From Burkholderiaceae bacterium (GTDB lineage: Bacteria; Pseudomonadota; Gammaproteobacteria; Burkholderiales; WYBJ01), in NCBI GenBank assembly GCA_011525945.1, contig WYBJ01000045.1, positions 1-59,369 of the forward strand: a stretch of 59,369 bases of DNA, written 5' to 3'. Made by a program: the position numbers and the translations under genes. Every line of letters begins with the position of its first letter. The first letter of the stretch is position 1. This document shows positions 10,111 to 19,256 of this stretch, in pieces. Below the pieces are notes generated by a model. That model did no database searches. It was not told where the DNA came from and was given only the letters and a program-made list of their open reading frames with translations.

Positions 10111-11109
10111 ATGCCGGACGCTGCGCTGCTCGAGCTCACCGAGCTCACCAAACAGTTCCGCCGCCCCCCCGACTGGACCGCCCGTCTTGCGCGTCCGGGC
10201 GCGAAGCGAGCGCAAGATCAAGTGGTGCACGCGGTCGATCGCGTTTCCTTGAGCATCGCGCGCGGCGAGGTACTCGGCTTGGTGGGCGAATCGGGTTGCG
10301 GCAAATCGACTCTGGGACGCATGATCGCCGGGGTGCTCGCGCCCACATCCGGACGCATCGTGTACGAGGGCACCGATGCAACCGAGCGGACTGCCGCAGC
10401 GGCACGCCGGATCGCGCTCAAGATCCAGATGATCTTCCAGGACCCGTTCGCATCGCTCAATCCGCGCATGCGAGTCGGCGAGATCGTGGGGGAGGCGGCG
10501 CTCGTGCACGGACTCGTGCAACGATCGGCGATCGGCCCGTTCATCGACGCGCTGCTCGCGCGCGTGGGGCTCGATCCCGGCTGCAAGTCGCGTTATCCGC
10601 ACCAGTTCTCCGGCGGTCAGCGACAACGAATCGGCGTCGCACGAGCGCTCGCGGTGAACCCGCAGTTCCTCGTCTGCGACGAGGCGGTGTCGGCGCTGGA
10701 CGTTTCCATCCGCGCTCAGGTACTCAATTTGTTCATCGACCTGCGCGCAAGCCTCAATCTCACTTATCTTTTCATCAGCCACGACCTGAGCGTGATCGAG
10801 CACATGTCGGATCGAATCGCGATCATGTATCTCGGGCGCATCGTCGAGCTGGCGCCGGCTGAAGAATTCTTTCGCGCACCGAACCACCCCTACGCCAAGG
10901 CCTTGCTCGAAGAAGTGCCGCGCCTGGAAGGTCGCGGCGCATCCTACCGCCCGATACGCGGCGAGATTCCATCGCCGCTCGCACCACCGAGTGGCTGTCA
11001 CTTCCATCCGCGCTGCCCGCATGCGAGGCCGCGCTGCGCGCTCGAAGCGCCGCAGTTGCTGCCGATTGCGCCGGGACGATCTTCGGCGTGTCATTTGAAT
11101 ACCGGCTAA
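10111..11109 (+). CDS. Oligopeptide/dipeptide ABC transporter ATP-binding protein (DppF/OppF type)
   Basis: This 332-aa second ATPase forms a heterodimer with the preceding DppD-type protein. It has Walker A GESGCGKS, Q-loop IFQDPFASLNPRM, signature FSGGQRQRIG, Walker B FLVCDEAVSALD, H-loop FISHDLSVIEH and a C-terminal oligo_HPY plus Cys motif (CHFHPRCPHARPRC). An insert between strands one and two (DWTARLARPGAKRAQDQ) is typical of OppF. It starts 2 bp after the upstream stop, so translation is probably coupled. Substrate specificity is set by a binding protein not seen here. Confidence 0.93.
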   Translation: MPDAALLELTELTKQFRRPPDWTARLARPGAKRAQDQVVHAVDRVSLSIARGEVLGLVGESGCGKSTLGRMIAGVLAPTSGRIVYEGTDATERTAAAARRIALKIQMIFQDPFASLNPRMRVGEIVGEAALVHGLVQRSAIGPFIDALLARVGLDPGCKSRYPHQFSGGQRQRIGVARALAVNPQFLVCDEAVSALDVSIRAQVLNLFIDLRASLNLTYLFISHDLSVIEHMSDRIAIMYLGRIVELAPAEEFFRAPNHPYAKALLEEVPRLEGRGASYRPIRGEIPSPLAPPSGCHFHPRCPHARPRCALEAPQLLPIAPGRSSACHLNTG

Positions 11110-11325
11110 GGCGTCGTGTCGGGTCGCAACGACACTTGCGCGGGCGACCCACCGAGAGGAAAAATTCAACGCCTGCGGCGGCCCGATGTGACATTAGTCG
11201 CGCCTGAGCTTCGATTGCTCGCGCACGGCGCTCATCAACGCTCAAGTACGTTTTCGCGCTCGCCGTAACTGGTAGCGGGTCAGCGGCTCGCGCAAGACCC
11301 CGACCGGCTCCGGAATCCATACGCC

Positions 11326-12873
11326 ATGCCAGCACAAGCCCGATTGAGCGCAGCGATGTTTTCGTCATCCGACCCAGACACCGGTCTCACCACGGCCGCG
11401 GCGGAGCCGGCCGCAGCGCTCGGCCCCCTGCGCAAGAGGGCGCACGCGCTGGCCGCCGAACCGATCGCGGCAGCGCAGCGCTTTGCCGCACTCGAGGCGC
11501 TGCGCGCCGGCGCGATCGCGACAAGCGAATCGGCGCGGGCGATCTACGCGGGCAAACCGATCCCGCTAACCGAAACCGAACGCCAGTGCTGGGAAGACTC
11601 GGTCGGCATGTGGCAGGCGTTCTACTTCGCATATGCTCTATGCGCCGATTCCGGCCAGCCGGAGGCAGCAGCGGCAACCATCGCGCAACGCGCCCTCGAT
11701 AGCCTCGGCCGAGCGATCCGCGAGCACACCCACGCCTATCGCGCCGTGCCGGGCACGATCTGGAAGGAGTTCCACACCTGCTACCGCTCCGCGCTCGATT
11801 GCTCGCTCGCGGACACGATCGTGAGCGACCCGCATCACGCCGATGCGCAAACGAGCTGCAAGCACGCCTATCTCGCCACCGTACTGTACGAATGCGCCAA
11901 TCCGTATTCGCTCTGTGCCCCGCGGATGCAGGTGCTCGGGCGCTGGCTCGCGCATTGGCGCGACCTGGTCGACATCGTACCTGCCGAGCCCTTGTGGGCC
12001 TCCCGCTCGCCGCTTGCGCTGGATCTCGGCGGGGAGGCCGGCGCGCGGCTCGCGCGTGCGATCGGCAGCGGCGAGGCCGTGCGCTACCTGGACAGCAGTG
12101 CGCTCGGCATGCGCCTGCGCGAGCTGGCCGATTGCCTGCGCAATGCCCGCGACGCCGCGGAGCTGCAGGCGGCCAGCGACATCCCGCGCGCCGTGCTGGA
12201 GCGCCTGCTGACGCACTTGTACGTGCAATGGTGCAGCACCGGCTCGGCGGCCGCCGATGAACGCCAGGGCAACGCGCAGCGGGCGCAAGTCGCGCTTGGC
12301 ATGCACGCGGTGCATTTTCAGATTTCGGGGCGCGCGTTCCGCCAACCGGGGCTGCGCTATACGCGCGAGGAAGAGCACGATCTTGCCACCTTCGGTCATA
12401 TCACCGAACGCACCGAGCAGCGCCTGCTCACCGGTCGCAGCGCCGCGGCCGAGCCGTGGGATATCGTGTCGCAGAACGGCTCCGGGCTCGCGATGCGGCG
12501 CAAGGCGGATTGCTCCTCGCGACTCGCGCTCGGCCAACTGATGGCGATGCGTACCTCGAGCATCGGGCCGCCAGGCCTCGGCATCGTGCAACGGATCAAG
12601 ATCGACGCCGCCGGGGCGGCACAGATCGGCGTTCGGCCGATCCGCGGCGAAGCGCGCGGGGTTGCCTTGCGCCACGCGGGCGACGCCGCGCAGAAGTACG
12701 AACGCGCACTGCTGATCGAAGCCGACGCCGCTCCGGCGCTGCTGATCGAGGCCGGCCGATTCGCGCCCGGCGCGCGGGTCGAGATGTACACGAGCCGCGG
12801 CGAGACCATCGCCATCGGCGCCTACGTCGAGCGCGGCTTCGATTTCGATCGCGTCGCAATCGCATCCTGTTGA
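11326..12873 (+). CDS. Large conserved-looking protein of unknown function, paralogue A
   Basis: I do not recognise this 515-aa protein. It is clearly paralogous to the next gene; shared landmarks are W-x-[DN]-SV-x2-[LM]WQA near residue 90, IREH-x3-YR-x-[IV]P-x2-[IL]W, a [HA]LANP/ECANP segment, a long helical stretch ending LLT-x-LY[VI]QWC-x-TG, a NGSG motif and a C-terminal beta-rich region (IGVRPIRGEA...GRFAPGARVEM). The C-terminal part could be a PilZ-like barrel, but that is a guess. No signal peptide or membrane helix is seen. The start could be this ATG or one 10 codons downstream (MFSSS); neither has a strong ribosome site. Confidence 0.7.
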   Translation: MPAQARLSAAMFSSSDPDTGLTTAAAEPAAALGPLRKRAHALAAEPIAAAQRFAALEALRAGAIATSESARAIYAGKPIPLTETERQCWEDSVGMWQAFYFAYALCADSGQPEAAAATIAQRALDSLGRAIREHTHAYRAVPGTIWKEFHTCYRSALDCSLADTIVSDPHHADAQTSCKHAYLATVLYECANPYSLCAPRMQVLGRWLAHWRDLVDIVPAEPLWASRSPLALDLGGEAGARLARAIGSGEAVRYLDSSALGMRLRELADCLRNARDAAELQAASDIPRAVLERLLTHLYVQWCSTGSAAADERQGNAQRAQVALGMHAVHFQISGRAFRQPGLRYTREEEHDLATFGHITERTEQRLLTGRSAAAEPWDIVSQNGSGLAMRRKADCSSRLALGQLMAMRTSSIGPPGLGIVQRIKIDAAGAAQIGVRPIRGEARGVALRHAGDAAQKYERALLIEADAAPALLIEAGRFAPGARVEMYTSRGETIAIGAYVERGFDFDRVAIASC

Positions 12874-13104
12874 GCTCGCGCGAAGCAACCTTGCCGGGTT
12901 CGAGCACGCAGCCGGGACTCGGCCCGGAACTGCGTGCAGAAGTTAACTTCCGGGTCGAGCGGAATTGCGCTAGGGTCGTGCCTTGACTCGCTGCCGGCGG
13001 AGATTCCCCGTCGGTTCCGGCGCGGACCTGGCATCCGCTGCCACCGGTCGGCGCGGCAATGCAGCCATGACGTATGCGCACTCGCGCTGCCGCAAGGAGC
13101 TCAC

Positions 13105-14664
13105 ATGCTGATTCAACCGTCGGGACCGACCTACTACGCGCGACTGCAGTTCGCCGACGCCGCGACTTGTGTCGACTGGTTGGAGTCGATCCCGCTGCAC
13201 TACCCCGCCGAGGCGCACGAGATGGTGGCGGCGCAGATCGGCCTCGTGGGCCATGCCGATATGCCGGCGCTCGAGCGCTTGCGCGTCCTCGAGATCCTGT
13301 ATCAGAGCGCCGCGTTCTTGCAGGAAGAGCTGGCAAAACACTACATCGGACGTGCGCTGCCGCTGTCGATCGTCGAGTACTCGATTTGGAACTCGGTCGT
13401 TGCGCTGTGGCAGGCGCTGATTTCCGCCTACACGTCGCTGCTGCGGCGCTGCTTCAAGGGCGAGCGCGCCCTCGGCGCGCATGCGCCGCTGCTCGCGCTA
13501 CGCGCCATCGAGCTCAATGGCGCGACCATTCGAGAGCACCACCGCGTCTATCGCGACATCCCTGCCGCGCTCTGGAGGCAGTTGCACGAAGCCTACGCGT
13601 TCGCCGAACGCCACGGCCTGGAGGCAGCCGGCATCGCCGATCCGCTCGCCAAATCGGCGCTGGTTCGCACGCCCGCCTCGGCCTATGGCCGCGCCCTGCT
13701 CGCCCATCTTGCGAACCCGTGCACCATGTCGTCGCGTCAGATGGCGATCATGTACCGCTGGACCGGCCTGTGGGCGTCGCAGGTCGGCATCGGGCCGAGC
13801 CCGATCGCGCCGGGCGTGAGCCCGATACTCGCGGTCGACCTGAAGTCGGGGGTCGCCGCGATGTCAGCGCGCCGGATCGAGGCAGGACCCTCGATTCGCT
13901 ACCTCACGCTGGAGCAGCTCGGCCAGACCCTGCGCCGCGTGCTGGCCGCCTTACGACAGGGCGAGGATCCGGCCCAACTCGGGCTCGGTGAGGATTTGCG
14001 GCAACCTGGCTGTGAGCGATTACTCACACTCCTGTACATTCAGTGGTGCGGAACGGGCGTCGGTCAGCTTGCCCCGCGGCGCGAGCGCGGCGAGGACGCG
14101 CGTGCGGCGGTCGGATTCGAAAGCGCCTGCCGGCGACTCGCCCTGGAGCGCGAAGCATCACCCGCCGGTTTGCCGTCGCTTCGCAGCAACGCGGCGACCC
14201 TCACCGAACAGTGGTACGTCTGTAGCGCGAACGGCTCCGGGTTCATCGCACTCAAGCGCGGTCCCGAATGCGACGAACGCATCCAGCATCACCAGTTGAT
14301 CGCGATTCGGCGCCGCAGCGCGGCACACTTTCAGCTTGCCGTTGCGCAATGGTTGCGGCTCGAGGAGGATGGCGACCTGTCGATCGGGTTACGCCTGCTG
14401 CCGGGAACACCCCTGGTGAGCCGCGTGCGACTCGACAGCACACGCGCAGCCGCAGGTGCGGGCGCGGAGTCTGGCCCCTCGGTCATCGTCTTACCCGCCG
14501 TGCCCGAGATGCGAGCACCGGCGAGCGTGTTGCTCGCAGCGGATGTGTTCCAGCCGGGACGGGAGCTGGTAGTGCTTTCGGGCGCCCTGCGGCGCGTGCG
14601 CCTGGTTCGGCTACTGGAGCGCGGCGCGGATTTCGAGCGCGCCGCGTTCGAAATCATCGCCTAA
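13105..14664 (+). CDS. Large conserved-looking protein of unknown function, paralogue B
   Basis: This 519-aa protein is the tandem paralogue of the preceding gene. It keeps the same order of landmarks: WNSVVALWQA, IREHHRVYRDIPAALW, a LANP segment, TLEQLGQTLRRVLAALRQG, LLTLLYIQWCGTG, ANGSGF and a C-terminal beta-rich domain (LSIGLRLLPGTP...DVFQPGRELVV). The N-terminus resembles soluble helical regulators, with no export signal. AAGGAG 5 nt before the ATG supports the start. It precedes the DUF971/ubiE run on the same strand by 136 bp. The function is unknown; a nucleotide-binding regulatory role for the C-terminal domain is speculation. Confidence 0.75.
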   Translation: MLIQPSGPTYYARLQFADAATCVDWLESIPLHYPAEAHEMVAAQIGLVGHADMPALERLRVLEILYQSAAFLQEELAKHYIGRALPLSIVEYSIWNSVVALWQALISAYTSLLRRCFKGERALGAHAPLLALRAIELNGATIREHHRVYRDIPAALWRQLHEAYAFAERHGLEAAGIADPLAKSALVRTPASAYGRALLAHLANPCTMSSRQMAIMYRWTGLWASQVGIGPSPIAPGVSPILAVDLKSGVAAMSARRIEAGPSIRYLTLEQLGQTLRRVLAALRQGEDPAQLGLGEDLRQPGCERLLTLLYIQWCGTGVGQLAPRRERGEDARAAVGFESACRRLALEREASPAGLPSLRSNAATLTEQWYVCSANGSGFIALKRGPECDERIQHHQLIAIRRRSAAHFQLAVAQWLRLEEDGDLSIGLRLLPGTPLVSRVRLDSTRAAAGAGAESGPSVIVLPAVPEMRAPASVLLAADVFQPGRELVVLSGALRRVRLVRLLERGADFERAAFEIIA

Positions 14665-14800
14665 GGAGCCTGTCGGCTCGGCGCGCTCCGCCTTGCGCGT
14701 GTGCGTTCCGCTGCCTATCATGAACGGCGTTACCAAATTCCCGGCGGCGGCGTCTCTCATCGCTACGGCGACGTTCGACCGCATCCCTCGAAGGTCAGTT

Positions 14801-15190
14801 ATGGCGAATGCCCGCGTTGCGGCCCCCGCTGCGCTTGCAATCACCCTGCATCAGAAATCGCGTGCACTGGAGATCCAGTTCGCCGACGGCAAGCTTTTCC
14901 GCCTGCCGTACGAATTCCTGCGTGTGTTCTCGCCGTCGGCGGAAGTGCGCGGTCATGGGCCAGGCCAGGAAGTGCTGCAGACCGGGAAGAAGGACGTCGC
15001 GATCGTACGCGTCGAGCCCGTGGGCAATTACGCCCTGCAGCTCGCTTTCTCCGATGGCCACGACACCGGCATCTACTCCTTCGATCTGCTGTACGAGTAC
15101 GGCTTGCGGCACGAGCGCATGTGGGCCGAGTACTTGCAGCGCCTGACACAGGCCGGAGCGAGCCGTGAAGCACCCGCCGACAAATCGTGA
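14801..15190 (+). CDS. DUF971 family protein
   Basis: This 129-aa single-domain protein is of the DUF971 type, which also forms the N-terminal domain of gamma-butyrobetaine hydroxylases. It shows ALEIQFADGKLFRLPYEFLRVFSPSAEV, VRVEPVGNYALQLAFSDGHDTGIYSFDLLYEYG and a C-terminal W-x2-YL-x2-L. In betaproteobacteria it commonly precedes ubiE, as here. The ATG of MANARV gives the usual length; an in-frame start 36 codons earlier would add an unrelated tail. Its 3' end overlaps the ubiE GTG by 26 bp, indicating coupling. A role in Fe-S or metal handling has been suggested for relatives but is unproven. Confidence 0.88.
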   Translation: MANARVAAPAALAITLHQKSRALEIQFADGKLFRLPYEFLRVFSPSAEVRGHGPGQEVLQTGKKDVAIVRVEPVGNYALQLAFSDGHDTGIYSFDLLYEYGLRHERMWAEYLQRLTQAGASREAPADKS

Positions 15191-15968
15191 CGCCGAGCCG
15201 CACGGCGCGTTCGCCGCGGCGAGACCCGATGCCGCCCGGACTGCCGACTTCGGCTTCCAGGCCGTACCCGAGGCGGACAAAGCGCACCGGGTAGGCGCCG
15301 TTTTCAGCTCCGTCGCCCCGCGCTACGACCTGATGAACGATCTCATGTCGGGCGGCATGCACCGGCTGTGGAAGACCTTCGCCGTCGAACTATGCGCTTT
15401 GCGCCCGGGCGAGCGCGTGCTCGATGTCGCCGCCGGCACCGGCGATCTGGCCTTGAAGCTGTGGCCGCGGGTGATGCCGGCTGGCGAGGTCGTGCTCGCC
15501 GACATCAACGAGGCAATGCTGCTGCGCGGGCGCGACCGGCTGCTCGATGCGGGGATGCCCGCCGGCGCGATTCGTTGCGACGCCGAGCGCATGCCCTTTG
15601 TAAGCGATCACTTCGATTGCATTACGATCGGCTTCGGCCTGCGCAACGTCACGCGCAAGGAAAACGCGTTGCGCGAAATGCACCGCATGCTGCGCGCGGG
15701 AGGACGTCTGATCGTGCTCGAGTTCTCGCGCGTGCATCGTGCGCTTGCGCCGCTCTATGATGCGTATTCCTTCGGCGTCCTGCCCCTGCTCGGCCGGCTG
15801 GTCGCAGGCGATGCTGCCAGCTATCGCTACCTGGCAGAATCGATCCGCGTTCATCCCGACCAGAATCAACTGCGTGATCTGTTCGTCCGGGCAGGGTTCG
15901 AGCGCGCCGACTATTTCAATCTGGCCGCCGGCATGGTCGCGGTGCACCGTGGCTTCAAGCTGGGTTGA
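15165..15968 (+). CDS. ubiE: Ubiquinone/menaquinone C-methyltransferase UbiE
   Basis: This 267-aa SAM-dependent enzyme C-methylates the demethoxy-quinol ring in ubiquinone synthesis and, where present, demethylmenaquinone. Signatures are VFSSVAPRYDLMNDLMSGGMHRLWK, SAM motif I VLDVAAGTGDLALKL, VVLADINEAML and FDCITIGFGLRNVTRKENALREMHRMLRAGG; the C-terminal region YRYLAESIRVHPDQNQL is diagnostic. The GTG start overlaps the DUF971 gene by 26 bp. It opens a ubiquinone-related run continued by the Tim44-like gene, ubiJ and ubiB. Confidence 0.96.
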   Translation: MKHPPTNRDAEPHGAFAAARPDAARTADFGFQAVPEADKAHRVGAVFSSVAPRYDLMNDLMSGGMHRLWKTFAVELCALRPGERVLDVAAGTGDLALKLWPRVMPAGEVVLADINEAMLLRGRDRLLDAGMPAGAIRCDAERMPFVSDHFDCITIGFGLRNVTRKENALREMHRMLRAGGRLIVLEFSRVHRALAPLYDAYSFGVLPLLGRLVAGDAASYRYLAESIRVHPDQNQLRDLFVRAGFERADYFNLAAGMVAVHRGFKLG

Positions 15969-16052
15969 TGCGCCGAGGCGACAGGCCGCGGCAGCCCATT
16001 CGCATTGTCGATGGCCGTCGCATCCGATTCCCTTACGGCTTCGGTATGTTGC

Positions 16053-16058
16053 TAGAAT
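16053..16058 (+). promoter_or_regulatory. Possible -10 box (TAGAAT) for the Tim44-like gene
   Basis: TAGAAT within GCTAGAATGG lies 35 bp before the GTG start and about 25 bp before its strong AAGGAGGA ribosome site. No good -35 match is seen at 16-18 bp. If used, it would let the Tim44-like/ubiJ genes be transcribed independently of ubiE. Confidence 0.3.
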
Positions 16059-16093
16059 GGCGCGGCTTTACTTTCCCCCATGAAGGAGGAACC

Positions 16094-16954
16094 GTGAACA
16101 GAATTCTTGGTGCAGTCTTTGCGGTACTGGTCGGGTTCGGCATGTCGATTCCCGATTCGGAGGCGGCGCGACGCCTCGGAGGCGGCAAGTCCTTCGGCAC
16201 GCAGCGCCAGTCCACGCCCCAGCAGCCTCGTCCCGACAAAGCGCCACAGGCAGCGCCGCAGCAGCAGCCCGGCGCCGCAGCCGCGCCCGCAGCCGGCGGC
16301 AGCCGTTGGCTCGGGCCGGTGGCGGGGCTTCTGGCGGGCGGCCTGCTCGGCGCCATGATCTTCGGCGGTGCGTTCGACGGTATCAAGCTCATGGACGTTC
16401 TGCTGATCGGCTTGCTTGCGTTCGGGCTCGTCTATCTGTTCAGGATGTTGCGCAAGCCACAGCCATCCGCGCGCTCGCAGGGGCCGTTGCAGTATGCGGG
16501 CGTTGGCGCCGACCCCCGAACCGAACCGGCAGCCCCCAGCGCGGGCGCAGGCGCCGCCGCGGCTATTCCGGCCGAGCGTTACTTCCCGGCGGGTTTCGAT
16601 GCCGAGGGTTTCGCCGAGCAAGCGAAGCGCAATTTCGTTCGCCTGCAGGAAGCCAACGATCGCGGCGACTTGGCCGCGTTGCGCGACATGATGACGCCAG
16701 CGCTGTACCCGGAGATCGAAGCCCAGGTTCGCGCCCGCGGCGGAGAAGCGCAGAAGACCGAAGTCGTCACGCTCGATGCCCAGGTGATCGAAGTCGTCAC
16801 CGAGGGCGGTCACTATATCGCCAGCGTGCGCTTCACCGGCCTCATGAAGGATGAGCCGGGTGCGCAAGCCGAATCGTTCAGCGAAGTATGGCACCTGCAA
16901 AAACCGCTAAACGGTTCGAGCGGATGGCTGATGGCGGGCATTCAGCAGGACTGA
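16094..16954 (+). CDS. Tim44-like domain membrane protein
   Basis: This 286-aa protein has an N-terminal signal or anchor (VNRILGAVFAVLVGFGMSIPDSEA) and a Gly/Gln/Pro/Ala-rich low-complexity linker. One or two membrane helices follow (GPVAGLLAGGLLGAMIFGGAF and MDVLLIGLLAFGLVYLF), then a soluble Tim44-like domain (from about residue 165: YFPAGFDAEGFAEQAKRNFVRLQEANDRGDLAALRDMMTP). The GTG start is chosen because AAGGAGGA stands 5 nt upstream; the frame extends further but without such a site. It sits between ubiE and ubiJ. Relatives are membrane-associated, but the bacterial role is not established. Confidence 0.88.
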   Translation: MNRILGAVFAVLVGFGMSIPDSEAARRLGGGKSFGTQRQSTPQQPRPDKAPQAAPQQQPGAAAAPAAGGSRWLGPVAGLLAGGLLGAMIFGGAFDGIKLMDVLLIGLLAFGLVYLFRMLRKPQPSARSQGPLQYAGVGADPRTEPAAPSAGAGAAAAIPAERYFPAGFDAEGFAEQAKRNFVRLQEANDRGDLAALRDMMTPALYPEIEAQVRARGGEAQKTEVVTLDAQVIEVVTEGGHYIASVRFTGLMKDEPGAQAESFSEVWHLQKPLNGSSGWLMAGIQQD

Positions 16955-16957
16955 AGT

Positions 16958-17521
16958 TTGCTCACGCAGCTCGCTGTCGCACCCATCAATCACGTCCTGC
17001 GGGGCGAGAGCTGGGCGCTTAGGCGGCTGGCTGAGTTCGCAGGTCGCAGCGCGCGCTTCGATATCGCCCCGTTTTCGGCGCTCGTCACCGTGCGCGATAG
17101 CGGCGAGCTTGCCGCCGCCGCATCGGACACGGTGGCGGATGTCCACATCCGTCTTACGCCAGCGGCGGCTGCCCGCATTCTTTCCGGCGACCAGGCAGCC
17201 TACGATGAAGTGCGGGTCGATGGCGACAGCGAATTCGCGCAGGCGTTGCAATTCGTCATTCGCAACGCGCGCTGGGACGTCGAAGAGGATCTCGCGCGCG
17301 TCATCGGCGATACCGTGGCGCACCGAGCCGTAGGGGCCGGCCGTGCCGTCGTGCAGTTGCAGGCTCGCGCGGCCGCGAGCCTTGCGCGCAATCTGAGCGA
17401 TTACTGGCTGGAAGAACGCCCGTTGATCGCGCGCCGCGCCGACGTCGCGAACTGGGTGCACGAAGTCGACCGCCTGCGTGACGATGTCGAACGCCTTGCC
17501 CAACGCATTGCCCGCCTGTAG
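16958..17521 (+). CDS. ubiJ: Ubiquinone biosynthesis accessory factor UbiJ (SCP2 domain)
   Basis: This 187-aa protein has an SCP2-like lipid-binding domain at the N-terminus (PINHVLRGESWALRRLAEFAGRSARFDI, then ADVHIRLTPAAAARILSGD and VRVDGDSEFAQALQFVIRNARWDVEEDLARVIGD). It ends in a helical coiled-coil tail (WVHEVDRLRDDVERLAQRIARL). In E. coli, UbiJ is part of the cytosolic Ubi metabolon and binds quinone intermediates. It starts with TTG 3 bp after the preceding stop, and the position before ubiB matches the family context. Confidence 0.92.
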   Translation: MLTQLAVAPINHVLRGESWALRRLAEFAGRSARFDIAPFSALVTVRDSGELAAAASDTVADVHIRLTPAAAARILSGDQAAYDEVRVDGDSEFAQALQFVIRNARWDVEEDLARVIGDTVAHRAVGAGRAVVQLQARAAASLARNLSDYWLEERPLIARRADVANWVHEVDRLRDDVERLAQRIARL

Positions 17522-17589
17522 CAACGTTCGCCGCGCCTGGCGCGTTCGCGATGACGTGATCTCGATCTGATCGGCCCTGCGCTCGCGGT

Positions 17590-17595
17590 TAGAAT
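17590..17595 (+). promoter_or_regulatory. Possible -10 box giving a leaderless ubiB transcript
   Basis: TAGAAT ends exactly 6 nt before the ubiB ATG (spacer CCGCCG), so a start 6-7 nt downstream would fall on or beside the A of ATG. No ribosome-binding site precedes the ATG. The -35 match is poor (CTGATC at 17-bp spacing). Confidence 0.3.
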
Positions 17596-17601
17596 CCGCC
17601 G

Positions 17602-19122
17602 ATGCGCCTGTTGCGGTTGATCAGGATCGTGTGGATTGCCTTGCGCTTCGGGCTCGACGAGTTCGTGCTGGGGCACGATCGATTCCGGGCGATCCGCCGA
17701 CTGGTGGGCGCACTGACCTCCTGGCGCAAGCTCGAAGGATCACGCCCGGTGCGCTTGCGCCTGGCGCTGGAGGCGCTGGGGCCGATCTTCGTCAAGTTCG
17801 GTCAGCTCCTCTCCACCCGGCGCGATCTGCTCCCGCCCGACCTCGCCGACGAACTGGCAAAGCTGCAAGACCAGGTTCCGCCATTCGCATCGTCCAAGGT
17901 ACGCGAGACACTCGAGCGCACCTACCAGCGTCCGGTCGAGAGCGTGTTCCAGGCGTTCGATTTCACGCCGATCGCAAGCGCCTCGGTCGCACAGGTGCAC
18001 CTGGCGCTGCTGCCCGACGGGCGCGAGGTGGCGGTCAAGATCCTGCGCCCCGGTATTCACGCGATCATCGCGCACGACATCGCGCTGCTCGATGACGGGG
18101 CGACGTTGATGCGCCTGCTCTGGCGCGAAGGCCGGCGGCTGAAGCCGCACGAGGTCGTGGCCGAGTTCGCCAAGCACCTCGAAGACGAGCTCGATCTCAT
18201 GCGCGAGGCCTCGAGTGCGAGCCAACTGCGCCGCAACTTCGAGGACTCGCCGCTGCTGCTGGTGCCCGAAGTCCACTGGGACTATTGCAGCGTTGAAGTG
18301 ATGGTGATGGAGCGCATGCGCGGCACGCCCGTCAGCCACGTGGCCGAACTGCGCGCCCAGGGAATCGACATACCGCACCTTGCCCGCGCGGGTGTCGAGA
18401 TCTTCTTCACCCAGGTGTTCCGCGACGGCTTCTTTCACGCCGACATGCACCCGGGCAACATCATGGTCGACCGCGACGGGCGCTACATCGCGCTCGACTT
18501 CGGCATCATGGGTACCTTGAGCGACACCGACAAGCATTATCTCGCACAGAACTTCCTCGCCTTCTTCCACCGCGACTACAAGCGCGTGGCCGAATCCCAC
18601 ATCGAATCGGGCTGGGCGCCGAAACAGACCCGCGTGGACGAGTTCGAGGCGGCCATCCGCGCGGTGTGCGAGCCTGTGTTCGACCGCCCGCTGAAGGAGA
18701 TCTCGCTCGGCAAGCTGCTGATGCGCTTGTTCCAGACCTCGCGGCGCTTCAACATCGAGGTGCAACCGCAGTTGGTGCTGTTGCAGAAGACGCTGCTCAA
18801 TATCGAGGGCCTGGGACGCGATCTCGATCCCGAGCTCGATCTGTGGGTAAGCGCCAAGCCGTATCTGGAGCGCTGGATGTCGGAGCAGATCGGCTGGCGA
18901 GGGCTCGTGCGCCGGGTGAGGCAGGAAGCGCCGAACTGGGGTGTGTGGCTGCCGCAGGTGCCGCGCCTCGTCTACCGCGCCCTGGCCGAAAGCGGACAGG
19001 AGACGATCCCGGTGACCCTCGCGCGCCTTGCCCGCGAGCAGCGCCGACAGACCTGGTTGCTCGTGCTGCTGGTGCTCCTGATGGCGGCAAGCTTCGCACT
19101 CTTGCTGCAACTCGGGAGTTGA
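17602..19122 (+). CDS. ubiB: Ubiquinone biosynthesis kinase-like protein UbiB
   Basis: This 506-aa ABC1/ADCK-type atypical kinase/ATPase is needed for coenzyme Q synthesis, probably for handling lipid intermediates at the membrane. It has the KxGQ motif ([23 protein letters not shown]), the Ala-rich loop (ASASVAQVH), VAVKILRPG (Lys), a [10 protein letters not shown] helix, [12 protein letters not shown] (catalytic loop) and IALDFGIMG (metal Asp). Two C-terminal hydrophobic segments ([17 protein letters not shown]) anchor it in the inner membrane. Length and order are normal for the family. It closes the ubi run. Confidence 0.96.
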   Translation: MRLLRLIRIVWIALRFGLDEFVLGHDRFRAIRRLVGALTSWRKLEGSRPVRLRLALEALGPIFVKFGQLLSTRRDLLPPDLADELAKLQDQVPPFASSKVRETLERTYQRPVESVFQAFDFTPIASASVAQVHLALLPDGREVAVKILRPGIHAIIAHDIALLDDGATLMRLLWREGRRLKPHEVVAEFAKHLEDELDLMREASSASQLRRNFEDSPLLLVPEVHWDYCSVEVMVMERMRGTPVSHVAELRAQGIDIPHLARAGVEIFFTQVFRDGFFHADMHPGNIMVDRDGRYIALDFGIMGTLSDTDKHYLAQNFLAFFHRDYKRVAESHIESGWAPKQTRVDEFEAAIRAVCEPVFDRPLKEISLGKLLMRLFQTSRRFNIEVQPQLVLLQKTLLNIEGLGRDLDPELDLWVSAKPYLERWMSEQIGWRGLVRRVRQEAPNWGVWLPQVPRLVYRALAESGQETIPVTLARLAREQRRQTWLLVLLVLLMAASFALLLQLGS

Positions 19123-19256
19123 TGACAGCGGCGCACATCCTTTCGGTTACTGCGAGCTCGATCGGCTATCATGCGCGCGTTTTGCGTGCGTGGCCTGATG
19201 CGACGCTCGACATCGAGCGACCACCGGCAGCGCGCGTCGGCTGCGGAGATCCGTAG

